Assembly: GCA_029548585.1 (NCBI GenBank)
Contig: JAKPNC010000181.1
Coordinates: 1 to 12,110 of the forward strand
Length of the DNA stretch: 12,110 nt
Source of the DNA: a bacterium
GTDB lineage: Bacteria > Ratteibacteria > UBA8468 > B48-G9 > JAFGKM01
Reading direction: 5' to 3'
The position numbers were made by a program, and so were the translations under genes. Below are positions 6,083 through 12,110 of this stretch, in pieces; the stretch's first letter is position 1, and every line of letters begins with the position of its first letter. The notes under the pieces are model-generated. The model was given only the letters and a program-made list of their open reading frames with translations. It was not told the DNA's origin and did not search any database.

Positions 6083-7048
6083 ATGAAAATGTTGAGGCAG
6101 GCGGCAATCTATGCAATGATCATGTCTTTATTCCTTCCAATCATCTGCAGCTCTTCCATTGAGAATGTCTCCGTGAATAAGAAAAAAACCGGTGTGTCTC
6201 TCAATACATCGGACAAAAAAAAGCCAGAGGGAAAAAAGTTAACCAATGATGGGAAAGAAGAGCCGGATCTTTTCAGGGCATGCGAAACGGGAAAGGATTC
6301 GGTTGTCAGAAGTCTATTGCAACAGGGTGCGGACCCGAACCTGAAAAGATGGAACGGCATGTCGCCGCTTCATGCGGCGGTTTTGGGTAAAAGCCAGGGT
6401 ATAGTCAAAATGCTTATCGGGAAGGGGGCAGATGTGAACCTGGCGGACTGGAGAGGTTTTACTCCCCTTGCGTATGCGGTCAAAGAGGGGAATATTCAAT
6501 TCGTCCAGGTGCTTTTATCAAGCGGAGCCGTAATCGGCGCAAGAGATTTGAACGGAAGGACTCTTCTTCACATGGCGGCGGAAAAGGGATACACTGAAAT
6601 CGCCGGAATGCTTGCAGATGCCGGCGGAGCTGTAAAAGGATTTGAATCAAGGGACTGGTTTGGCTTGACGCCGCTGCATGTGGCGGCGGCTGAAGGCCGG
6701 GCGGAGACCGCGGTTCTTATCTTGGATAAGGGCGCGGATGTTGACGAGAAGGCGTGGGACGGTTTTACTCCTCTCTTTTATGCTGTTATCAACGGGCATG
6801 CAGGGGTCGTGGAATCCCTGGCAGGGAAGGGCGCCGATGTCAACGCGAGGGCCTGGAACGGGGCAACTCCTCTCCATGTAGCCGTTGAAAAAGGTTTTCC
6901 GGAGATTGTACGCATCCTGCTGGAGAAAGGAGCGGATGCCAGGGCGACAGACAAGTACGGCTGGACCCCCATGCACCAGGCAAGGTTTTTCGGAAGGGAG
7001 AAAGAAGCCGGCATGCTCAGGAAGGCAGGCGGCGGGAAGCCGCTTTAA
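6083..7048 (+). CDS. Exported ankyrin-repeat protein (8 repeats, possible lipoprotein)
   Basis: This 321-aa protein has a signal-type N-terminus: basic MKMLRQ, hydrophobic stretch 7-21 and Cys22 followed by SSS. LPIIC is a poor but possible lipobox, so it could be lipid-anchored or cleaved by signal peptidase I. A polar Lys-rich linker (about 30-60) leads to eight ankyrin repeats filling the rest. The repeats are 33 residues each, apart from the fourth (36). Typical motifs are TPLHVAA and GADVN. Five repeats end in Trp just before the next x-Gly (RW, DW, DW, AW, AW), an uncommon choice there. The ATG at 6083 is chosen because AAGGAG (6071-6076) is 6 nt upstream and the signal sequence follows. 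The longer frame back to 5795 runs through the promoters and the neighbouring gene. Ankyrin arrays bind proteins, and the partner here is unknown. The next gene begins 106 nt downstream with no terminator visible. Confidence 0.88.
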   Translation: MKMLRQAAIYAMIMSLFLPIICSSSIENVSVNKKKTGVSLNTSDKKKPEGKKLTNDGKEEPDLFRACETGKDSVVRSLLQQGADPNLKRWNGMSPLHAAVLGKSQGIVKMLIGKGADVNLADWRGFTPLAYAVKEGNIQFVQVLLSSGAVIGARDLNGRTLLHMAAEKGYTEIAGMLADAGGAVKGFESRDWFGLTPLHVAAAEGRAETAVLILDKGADVDEKAWDGFTPLFYAVINGHAGVVESLAGKGADVNARAWNGATPLHVAVEKGFPEIVRILLEKGADARATDKYGWTPMHQARFFGREKEAGMLRKAGGGKPL

Positions 7049-7154
7049 AGAGAGAAGATGCGGAAAGAATAATCCTGCTCTCCTTCGCGGCCTCGTTTCT
7101 TCAGGGAGAGAAAAACAGGTTAACAGGATTTGTTTTTCGCAATGGAGACATACG

Positions 7155-9647
7155 ATGTACGAAAGGATTGATTTAGGAGGCGAATGGGATCTCAGGGGCG
7201 AAGGGTTGCCGGGAAAGCTTACCGGCCGCGTACCAGGTGAGATCTACGGGGACCTGCTGAGGGAGAAAAAAATTCCCGATCCGTTCTACAGGGACAACGA
7301 GGAAAGCCTGCAGTGGATAGGCATGACAGACTGGATATACAGCCGCACGTTCGAGGTTTCTGAAAGCATGGCCTCGCGAAAAAAAATAGTGCTCTGTTTC
7401 GAGGGACTCGATACCCTTGCCGTGGTTTTCCTCAACGGCGAGAAGATCGGGGATTCTGACAACATGTTCCGCACCTGGGAATGGGACATAAGGAAATTCC
7501 TGAAGAGGGGAAGAAACGAGATAATCGTCAAGTTTCTTTCCGTGATACCCTTTATCGGGAAACTCCAGGAGAAGCACGATATTCCTGGATGGGGGGTAAT
7601 GAATTCCAGGATTTCTGTATCGGGTCATGCCTGGATCAGGAAGCAGGCGTGCAATTTCGGATGGGACTGGGGGATCAAGGCGCTTGGCTGCGGGATATGG
7701 CGGCCGGTTTATATCGAAGGATTTGATTCTGTGCGCATCCTGGATATGAAGATAACCCAGTTGCACTCTGAAGGGAAGGCGGTTCTTGACGTGGAATGGG
7801 ATATAGAGAGATTTTCCCCGGGATCCGTGAAGGGACGCCTGACTGTCAGCTGCAGCGGAAAGTGCGTGGCTGCCAGGGAGGTTGACATTCATGAAGGCTG
7901 TCATTCTGAATCCGTCGGGATAAAGGATCCCCGGCTTTGGTGGCCCAACGGGATGGGGTCACAGCCTCTTTATAATATTCTTCTCGAGGTAACCGGCGAT
8001 AAAGGCAGGACTGCTGCAAGCGCCAGCCGCAGAATTGGCTTGAGAACCCTGAAACTTGAGCGGAAGAAAGACAGGTGGGGCGAGTCTTTCGGCTTCAGTG
8101 TCAACGGCCTCCCTTTCTTTGCCAAGGGAGCCAACTGGATACCTGCCGACGCGCTTCTTTCAAGGATGACCCCGGAACGATACAGGAAAATTGTGAAAGA
8201 TGCCGCCTGGGCCAACATGAACATGCTCAGGGTTTGGGGCGGGGGAATATACGAGGACGATTCCTTTTACGATGCATGCGACGAGTACGGGATATGCGTA
8301 TGGCAGGATTTTATGTTTTCCTGTTCCAGTTATCCTTCTTTCGACCGGAGGTTCATGCGCAACGTCGGGATGGAGGCGCGTGACAATATCAGGAGGCTTC
8401 GGCATCATGCGTGCCTTGCCCTCTGGTGCGGCAACAACGAGGTTGAGAACGGCGGTCTCGTGGGAGCCGGAGGCTGGAAGAAAGGTAAAATGCCCGTGTC
8501 CCAGTATCTGAAGCTTTTCGAAAAGCTTCTGGGAGATATCGTAAAAAAAGAGGATCCCGGCAGGGCATACTGGAGGGGCAGTCCTTCAAATCCCTGCGGT
8601 GACATCAGGGATTACAATAACCCGGATTCCGGGGACTCCCATCTCTGGTCAGTATGGCACAGGAAATATCCCTTTGAATGGTACCGGGGATGTTACAACC
8701 GTTTTGTCAGCGAATTCGGTTTCCAGTCATTCCCGGAGCCGGAAACGGTTTACACTTATGCGGATAAGCAGGACAGGAATATAACATCCCGCATCATGGA
8801 ACACCATCAGCGGTCAGGCGCCGGAAACACGACCATAATCCAGTACATGCTCGACTGGTTCAGGTTTCCGGACAGCTTTGAAAACACGATATGGCTTAGC
8901 CAGATCCTGCAGGGCATGGCCATGAAATATGCATGCGAACACTGGAGGCGCCTGATGCCCAGGTGCATGGGAACCCTTTACTGGCAGCTCAACGACACCT
9001 GGCCGGTTGCAAGCTGGAGCTCCATAGATTATTTCGGAAGGTGGAAGGCCCTGCACTACATGGCCCGCCGTTTCTATTCACCCCTGCTGGTAAGCGGCGT
9101 TGAAGATGTCGATTCCGGCAGCATGGAGATACACGTGACAAGCGACCTGACCGTCGCAGAAAGAGGCGAGGTCAGATGGATTGCAACGGATCCCGAAGGA
9201 GTAAGGCTTCTTTCGGGAAAGGTTCCCGTCGATATTCTTCCGGGCCGGGATCTCCTTGTGAAAAGGCTCAATTTCAGGGAATTGATAAAAAATAAAGGAA
9301 GCCGCAATATCCTTATCTGGCTTGAGCTTCTCACAAAAGGTAAAAAGCGCTCGGAGAACCTTGTCATATTTGCCCGTCCGAAACACCTCGAACTTAAGAG
9401 GCCACGTTTCTCGTTGTTCGTCTCGCCCGGGAAAGAAGGAAAAGGATTCCTTGTTGAGCTTTCCTCAGACCGGACGGCCTTGTGGTGCCGCCTGGAGCCG
9501 GCAGGGGGAGATGTCGTTTTTTCAGACAATTTTTTCCACATGCGTCCCGGCATAAAGAAGAGAGTTGAAGCCGTACCTCTCAAAGATACCACCCTTGCCG
9601 CATTCAAAAAGAGATTCAGGATTTTCAGCCTTGTGGACACCTTTTAA
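7155..9647 (+). CDS. Beta-mannosidase, glycoside hydrolase family 2
   Basis: This 830-aa enzyme of GH2 (beta-mannosidase type) removes terminal beta-1,4-mannose from manno-oligosaccharides or N-glycan cores with retention of configuration. The layout is an N-terminal jelly-roll sugar-binding domain (LGGEWDLRG at 7-15, FEGLDTLAVVFLNG at 82-95), an Ig-like domain, then the TIM barrel beginning near KGANWIPAD (324-332). The mannosidase signature LRVWGGGIYE follows (358-367). The acid/base is Glu429 in WCGNNE (424-429) and the nucleophile is Glu520 in FVSEFGFQS (517-525). The C-terminal beta domains end near 830, close to the length of known family members. There is no signal peptide, so it is cytoplasmic and would act on imported oligosaccharides. 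ATG 7155 has GGAG at 7144-7147 with 7-nt spacing. The frame extends upstream to 6885, but that part overlaps the ankyrin gene and has no mannosidase character. No transporter or other glycosidase gene is nearby. Confidence 0.95.
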   Translation: MYERIDLGGEWDLRGEGLPGKLTGRVPGEIYGDLLREKKIPDPFYRDNEESLQWIGMTDWIYSRTFEVSESMASRKKIVLCFEGLDTLAVVFLNGEKIGDSDNMFRTWEWDIRKFLKRGRNEIIVKFLSVIPFIGKLQEKHDIPGWGVMNSRISVSGHAWIRKQACNFGWDWGIKALGCGIWRPVYIEGFDSVRILDMKITQLHSEGKAVLDVEWDIERFSPGSVKGRLTVSCSGKCVAAREVDIHEGCHSESVGIKDPRLWWPNGMGSQPLYNILLEVTGDKGRTAASASRRIGLRTLKLERKKDRWGESFGFSVNGLPFFAKGANWIPADALLSRMTPERYRKIVKDAAWANMNMLRVWGGGIYEDDSFYDACDEYGICVWQDFMFSCSSYPSFDRRFMRNVGMEARDNIRRLRHHACLALWCGNNEVENGGLVGAGGWKKGKMPVSQYLKLFEKLLGDIVKKEDPGRAYWRGSPSNPCGDIRDYNNPDSGDSHLWSVWHRKYPFEWYRGCYNRFVSEFGFQSFPEPETVYTYADKQDRNITSRIMEHHQRSGAGNTTIIQYMLDWFRFPDSFENTIWLSQILQGMAMKYACEHWRRLMPRCMGTLYWQLNDTWPVASWSSIDYFGRWKALHYMARRFYSPLLVSGVEDVDSGSMEIHVTSDLTVAERGEVRWIATDPEGVRLLSGKVPVDILPGRDLLVKRLNFRELIKNKGSRNILIWLELLTKGKKRSENLVIFARPKHLELKRPRFSLFVSPGKEGKGFLVELSSDRTALWCRLEPAGGDVVFSDNFFHMRPGIKKRVEAVPLKDTTLAAFKKRFRIFSLVDTF

Positions 9648-9731
9648 GGTTCATTCACTTCATTAACTTCCATTACCTGAAACTCTCATCCATTTCTTAA
9701 ATATGGACTTTTAAATTATTTTGAAATTTGC

Positions 9732-9759
9732 TTGATTTTAAAAAAAATAGTAGTAAAAT
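9732..9759 (+). promoter_or_regulatory. Promoter of the lysine-rich micro-ORF
   Basis: TTGATT (9732-9737) and TAAAAT (9754-9759) are 16 nt apart in a very A/T-rich tract, with the -10 box ending 20 nt before the ATG at 9780. The leader would be short, about 13-15 nt, and almost wholly the Shine-Dalgarno sequence. Confidence 0.65.
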
Positions 9760-9779
9760 AAAATTGACAAGGGGGTAAT

Positions 9780-9845
9780 ATGGTAAAGGCAAAGAAGGAA
9801 GTAAAGAAAAAAGCAGCACCGAAGAAGAAAGCTGGCAAGAAATAA
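9780..9845 (+). CDS. 21-residue lysine/alanine-rich micro-protein, histone H1-tail-like
   Basis: This is a 22-codon ORF (ATG 9780, TAA 9843-9845) whose product holds 11 Lys in 21 residues. The others are mainly Ala (4) with Val, one Glu, one Pro and one Gly, e.g. the segment KKKAAPKKKAGKK. It has no membrane segment, cysteine or signal peptide. Support for real expression is its complete setting within 170 nt: a promoter (9732-9759), an AAGGGGGT Shine-Dalgarno sequence at 9769-9776 close to the ATG, and a perfect hairpin terminator 18 nt after the stop. The composition resembles the tails of bacterial histone H1-like proteins (Chlamydia Hc1/Hc2 type), which bind nucleic acids without sequence specificity. 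A role in DNA or RNA condensation, or as a ribosome- or polyphosphate-associated peptide, is inference only. Alternatively the RNA itself is the functional product. Confidence 0.6.
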   Translation: MVKAKKEVKKKAAPKKKAGKK

Positions 9846-9863
9846 GTGTCAATAAAGCGGAAG

Positions 9864-9898
9864 CGGGGCACTGAGAACAGTGCCCCGTTTCTTTTTTT
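9864..9898 (+). terminator. Rho-independent terminator of the micro-ORF unit
   Basis: CGGGGCACTG (9864-9873) and CAGTGCCCCG (9878-9887) pair perfectly over 10 bp around the tetraloop AGAA. They are followed by TTTCTTTTTTT. This is a textbook intrinsic terminator on the + strand. The - strand side lacks a T-run, so it probably does not serve the converging 287-aa gene. Confidence 0.93.
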
Positions 9899-9951
9899 CA
9901 AAAACTGCGCATAACGTCCTCATAATTTTATCCGCTTTTTTATTATCGTGA

Positions 9952-9965
9952 GAAGGATATCCTTC
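9952..9965. repeat. 14-nt perfect palindrome between convergent units
   Basis: GAAGGATATCCTTC is self-complementary. It sits between the micro-ORF terminator and the stop codon (10011) of the 287-aa gene. No T-run flanks it, so it is not a standard terminator. It may be a protein-binding site or chance. Confidence 0.35.
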
Positions 9966-10010
9966 AATATCCGGAAGAGTAAAATGCTGTTTGATGAATC
10001 CCCGGGCGGG

Positions 10011-10874
10011 TTATTTATTTTCAATGACAGACTTGCTCCTCGTTGTCTGGAGATCTAATGCCGTATCTCTCTTTTCCAATATGGAAAGGGACAGTTCAAT
10101 GACCTCTTTTGCTTCGTCCGGAGACATAGTTCCTACGGCTACCATGTCTGTTTTTCTTATAGTGTTCCAGACAAAGTTAAGAGCCTGGAAAGGCCTTATA
10201 TGTCCCGATGCCATAGGCTTGATGGCTATAACCGGTTTATTCGCGTTATTTATAATCTTCGAAGTCCAGTCAACTTCGACCTGCATAAGAAATCCCATGG
10301 AGTTGTATATGGATATGTAAGTTTCCACGTCCAGCCCGGATTCGTCTGCGTATATGATACTTTCAGGCATGTGGGTGCTGAGGCCCGGGATCATCCCCCG
10401 TTCCCTTATCATGGCTGTTACCTCCTCAAACTTCCTGATCTTCCTCGTGCACCTGTCGAGCATGGCGTCAGTCGTGCACTGGTGCGGCAGGCATACAACG
10501 GTTCCGCTTAAGGCTTCCTTGTCGAGGATGGCTTCAACCTCGCTGTTTCTGAACCCCTTTTCCGGAGAGGAAGGGTTTACAGGGAAAGACGGTGTCGATA
10601 TGATGATAGCATTTCTGCCTGTTCTCTCCCTCGCATCAATTATGGCTTCAGCCAGCGGGGTTTCCGTGGCGGCCCTTCCGAGCACAGCGTCTATGCCGTA
10701 GCTGAAGAAGACCTCGAGTATCTCTGAAATTTTTTTCCTGTTCCTTACGTTCTTCTCTATGTAGGAACCCTTGGCTTTTGTATAGTGGCTGTAACCGAGG
10801 AACCAGTTGGTCCCGATTATCATCCTGGGCACAGAGACACCGCCTATGCAGGCTCGGGGAAATATGTTATTCAT
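10011..10874 (-). CDS. Uncharacterised protein, TIM-barrel-like, distantly like aldo/keto reductases
   Basis: This 287-aa soluble protein without signal peptide is not a member of a family I can name with certainty. Several segments recall aldo/keto reductase barrels in the right order: an opening VPRMIIGTNWFLGYSH (15-30), GLSTHMPESI (164-173) at the place of the 'GVSNH' strand, KPVIAIKPMASG (213-224) like the 'vlamkPla.G' strand, and a closing VAVGTMSPDEAKEVI (245-259) like the AKR 'GmssPeqveenl' region. The usual Asp-Tyr-Lys-His catalytic tetrad cannot be placed, so it may be a non-reductase relative or another barrel enzyme. HQCTTDAMLDRC (131-142) could contribute a catalytic or metal site. 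ATG 10874 has AGGGAG 8 nt upstream on the - strand. It is transcribed alone, divergent from a decayed methyltransferase gene. The gene call itself is firm and the function is open. Confidence 0.85.
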   Translation of the reverse strand: MNNIFPRACIGGVSVPRMIIGTNWFLGYSHYTKAKGSYIEKNVRNRKKISEILEVFFSYGIDAVLGRAATETPLAEAIIDARERTGRNAIIISTPSFPVNPSSPEKGFRNSEVEAILDKEALSGTVVCLPHQCTTDAMLDRCTRKIRKFEEVTAMIRERGMIPGLSTHMPESIIYADESGLDVETYISIYNSMGFLMQVEVDWTSKIINNANKPVIAIKPMASGHIRPFQALNFVWNTIRKTDMVAVGTMSPDEAKEVIELSLSILEKRDTALDLQTTRSKSVIENK

Positions 10875-10922
10875 TCTTCTTTCTCCCTGTCATTAATAAA
10901 AAGAACTTGTTCCATGTTATTA

Positions 10923-10928
10923 ATTATA
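10923..10928 (-). promoter_or_regulatory. Possible -10 box for the 287-aa gene
   Basis: A perfect TATAAT reads on the - strand 48 nt before the start codon at 10874. No acceptable -35 hexamer is found at 16-18 nt spacing and there is no extended TG, so an activator or another start site may be used. Confidence 0.35.
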
Positions 10929-10991
10929 CCTGTTTTTCACCAGGCAAAGGAATCTCCGTAGTTTCAGCAGGGATTATCCGCGCACATTATT

Positions 10992-11019
10992 TTGATTCCG
11001 AGTATTTAAAGTATAAAAT
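10992..11019 (+). promoter_or_regulatory. Promoter in front of the methyltransferase pseudogene
   Basis: TTGATT (10992-10997) and TAAAAT (11014-11019) are 16 nt apart, with the same hexamers and spacer length as the micro-ORF promoter. The -10 box ends 45 nt before the ATG at 11065. Confidence 0.6.
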
Positions 11020-11064
11020 AATTGCACGACAGGGCGTAAACAGGCTGCAAAAAGAGATGCGTCA

Positions 11065-11567
11065 ATGAAACAGTGGGACGAAACATTGTTTGAGAATTAC
11101 GCAACCAGGTACGATGACGAACCTTTTACCAGGGGGACCGTTGGAGAATGCGATTTCCTGGAGAAGGATCTTTCCCTCTCACGGAGACGACGATATGAAT
11201 TATGCTATCCTGAAGAATGTTGCCCGGTCCCTGCGGGAAAATGGGAAATTCATTTTCACCAGTCTCAACGGACTCTTTCCACTATTTCATTTTGCGGAAA
11301 AGAGAAAGGCAGATGAGAAATTATTTTCGGGAAAGCACGTTTGACCTCATGACTTTCCGGGATACCAGGAGTGTCCCATAGAGGATGATCCGGGTAACAT
11401 GAGGGAGCTTCTGTGCAGCGGGAGGTATTACGTTCCAGGCAAGATAACGCGGTTGCTAAAACCCCCGATACCGGAGCATAGACATACACGGGGCCGTACT
11501 GGGTTCATTTTCAAGGAATGATAAGCTTACCCCTGAGAATTTAGAGATGCTTGTCATAGCAGGAAAA
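11065..11567 (+). pseudogene. Decayed class I SAM-dependent methyltransferase gene
   Basis: Pieces of one methyltransferase family occur in the correct order but in changing frames. Frame 1 gives WDETLFENYATRYDDEPF and a DFLEKDL end (11065-11172). Frame 2 gives DDDMNYAILKNVARSL and GKFIFTSLNGLFPLFH (11180-11338). Frame 3 gives STFDLMTFRD (11334-11363). Frame 2 gives CSGRYYVPGKITRLLK (about 11410-11460). Frame 3 gives LGSFSRNDKLTPENLEML (about 11496-11549), ending near 11567. The SAM-binding core expected after DFLEKDL (the GxGxG motif I) is absent, so roughly 75-85 codons have been deleted, and at least three further frameshifts and in-frame stops follow. The remaining 503 nt compares with about 240-250 codons for intact relatives. 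It cannot make an active enzyme, and sequencing error cannot explain the internal deletion. The ATG and promoter upstream look intact. Confidence 0.82.
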
Positions 11568-11574
11568 CAAATTT

Positions 11575-11623
11575 TCCGTCAGCCTGTTTCAGGTTTACTG
11601 CAGGCGTCTTCCCTGCTGACGGA
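11575..11623 (+). repeat. Inverted repeat upstream of the ABM-fold gene
   Basis: TCCGTCAGC (11575-11583) and GCTGACGGA (11615-11623) are perfect 9-nt arms around a 31-nt loop that can form a small inner hairpin (CCTG TTT CAGG, 11583-11593). TTTT follows at 11631-11634. It could end transcription from the pseudogene or act as a leader element of the next gene, whose ATG is 41 nt downstream. Confidence 0.4.
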
Positions 11624-11664
11624 GATAATCTTTTCAAGTTTGGGAAAGGGAAAAAGGAGGATGC

Positions 11665-11991
11665 ATGGTTGTAACTGTCGTGGAGATTCATGTCAGGAAG
11701 GATAAGGTGGATGATTTTATCAGGGCCACGGTCGATAATCACCGTATGTCGGTCAAAGAGCCTGGCAATCTTCGTTTTGACATCCTGCAAAGTTGCGAAG
11801 AACCATGCAGGTTCACCCTGTACGAGGCTTACCTGTCAGAAGAAGCCGCTTCTTGTCACAAGAAAACCGACCATTACCTCAGATGGCGTGAAACTGTCGC
11901 AGACTGGATGGAAAGGCCGCGTGTCGGAATAGCCCATAAGGTAATAGAGCCTCTATCTTTATCTTCGTGGCAATTACGAGTGGAAGGATAG
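11665..11991 (+). CDS. Antibiotic biosynthesis monooxygenase (ABM) domain protein, LsrG-like
   Basis: This 108-aa protein is made of one dimeric alpha/beta-barrel ABM domain. Family features are the opening strand MVVTVVEIHVRKDKVDDF, VKEPGNLRFDILQS (about 30-43), the FTLYEAY strand (50-56), HYLRWRETVADWM (about 70-82), and a closing hydrophobic strand. LsrG of E. coli (phospho-AI-2 isomerase) is the best-known relative with this pattern. Many family members are cofactor-free oxygenases or of unknown role, so a quorum-signal function is not implied without lsr genes nearby, and none is seen. The ATG at 11665 follows AAGGAGG (11654-11660) at 4-nt spacing. An ATG at 11661 is in a different frame and has no domain. 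The C-terminal tail of about 15 residues (PLSLSSWQLRVEG) exceeds the usual length of about 95. It lies downstream of the pseudogene remnant. Confidence 0.9.
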   Translation: MVVTVVEIHVRKDKVDDFIRATVDNHRMSVKEPGNLRFDILQSCEEPCRFTLYEAYLSEEAASCHKKTDHYLRWRETVADWMERPRVGIAHKVIEPLSLSSWQLRVEG

Positions 11992-12110
11992 TGGAGCCTC
12001 TTAATACTAATTTGTAATTAAAATTATAGAAATACAACTTGAGTCCGAAATATATAGATATATCACGGGGCAGGGAAGCATACTCGCGTATGTTGACGAA
12101 GCCGACAAAG
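11992..12110. other. AT-rich 3' edge of the window, no gene decided
   Basis: The first 70 nt are about three quarters A+T and then composition returns to normal. Two + strand frames (open from 12011 and from 12030) and one - strand frame are open to the window end, but none has a ribosome binding site with a start codon or a recognisable motif. The A/T-rich stretch looks like a promoter region for a gene beginning beyond the window. Confidence 0.4.

Noticed and set aside
6300..7040. Tandem repeat at DNA level in the ankyrin gene
   Set aside because: The repeats are conserved as protein but diverged in DNA, so this is ordinary ankyrin repeat structure and not a satellite or CRISPR.
6885..7154. 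The 90-residue N-terminal extension of the mannosidase frame
   Set aside because: It overlaps the end of the ankyrin gene in another frame, is not like GH2, and ATG 7155 has a good RBS.
7173..7904. A 243-residue - strand frame inside the mannosidase gene
   Set aside because: It is antisense to the conserved GH2 N-terminal domains with no motif of its own.
9689..9707. Weak hairpin TCCAT...ATGGA after the mannosidase stop, as a terminator
   Set aside because: The stem is only 5 bp of mostly A/T, with an interrupted T-rich tail, too weak to call.
12079..12092. CATAC-TCGC-GTATG small hairpin at the window end
   Set aside because: It is a 5-bp stem of a kind expected by chance, with no context because the window ends.

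Overview
The window reads as an ordinary chromosomal stretch of a free-living heterotrophic bacterium with about balanced GC, AGGAG-type ribosome binding sites and frequent AGG and ATA codons. Nothing in it fixes the phylum. The mix of a TPR protein, a short cytoplasmic 'neutral ceramidase' domain protein, a GH2 beta-mannosidase, an ankyrin export protein and an orphan TIM-barrel-like protein would fit an uncultured PVC, Omnitrophota or spirochaete-like lineage, but this is only an impression. No rRNA, tRNA, CRISPR array, insertion sequence or phage gene was seen.

Left part (1-2908, + strand): the 3' end of a TPR protein is closed by a perfect 12-bp hairpin terminator. Next come rarA (recombination/replication ATPase) and, overlapping its end, a 5-formyltetrahydrofolate cyclo-ligase gene starting at GTG. 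A 200-nt gap holding a short inverted repeat leads to a thioredoxin gene, which ends 8 nt from the convergent operon on its right.

Middle (2917-5890, - strand): a likely three-gene operon is read from a good sigma-70-type promoter at 5937-5965. It encodes a ceramidase-domain hydrolase, a zinc-dependent medium-chain dehydrogenase starting at TTG with a strong RBS, and a stand-alone AMMECR1 protein. Divergent from it (6083-9647, + strand) are a secreted or lipid-anchored ankyrin protein with eight repeats and an unusual series of tryptophans, followed by a cytoplasmic beta-mannosidase with both GH2 catalytic glutamates.

Right part (9648-12110): a tiny self-contained unit (promoter, strong RBS, 21-codon lysine-rich ORF, perfect 10-bp hairpin terminator) lies just after the mannosidase gene. 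It is the most curious feature of the window. A 287-aa orphan resembling a degenerate aldo/keto reductase is on the - strand. Divergent from it is a badly decayed SAM-dependent methyltransferase gene with an internal deletion and several frameshifts that still has an intact-looking promoter. An LsrG-like antibiotic-biosynthesis-monooxygenase-fold protein follows. The last 119 nt are AT-rich and hold no gene I can decide on.

Starts were revised where the longest ORF ran into upstream non-coding sequence: rarA (469 rather than 418), the ankyrin gene (6083 rather than 5795) and the mannosidase (7155 rather than 6885).
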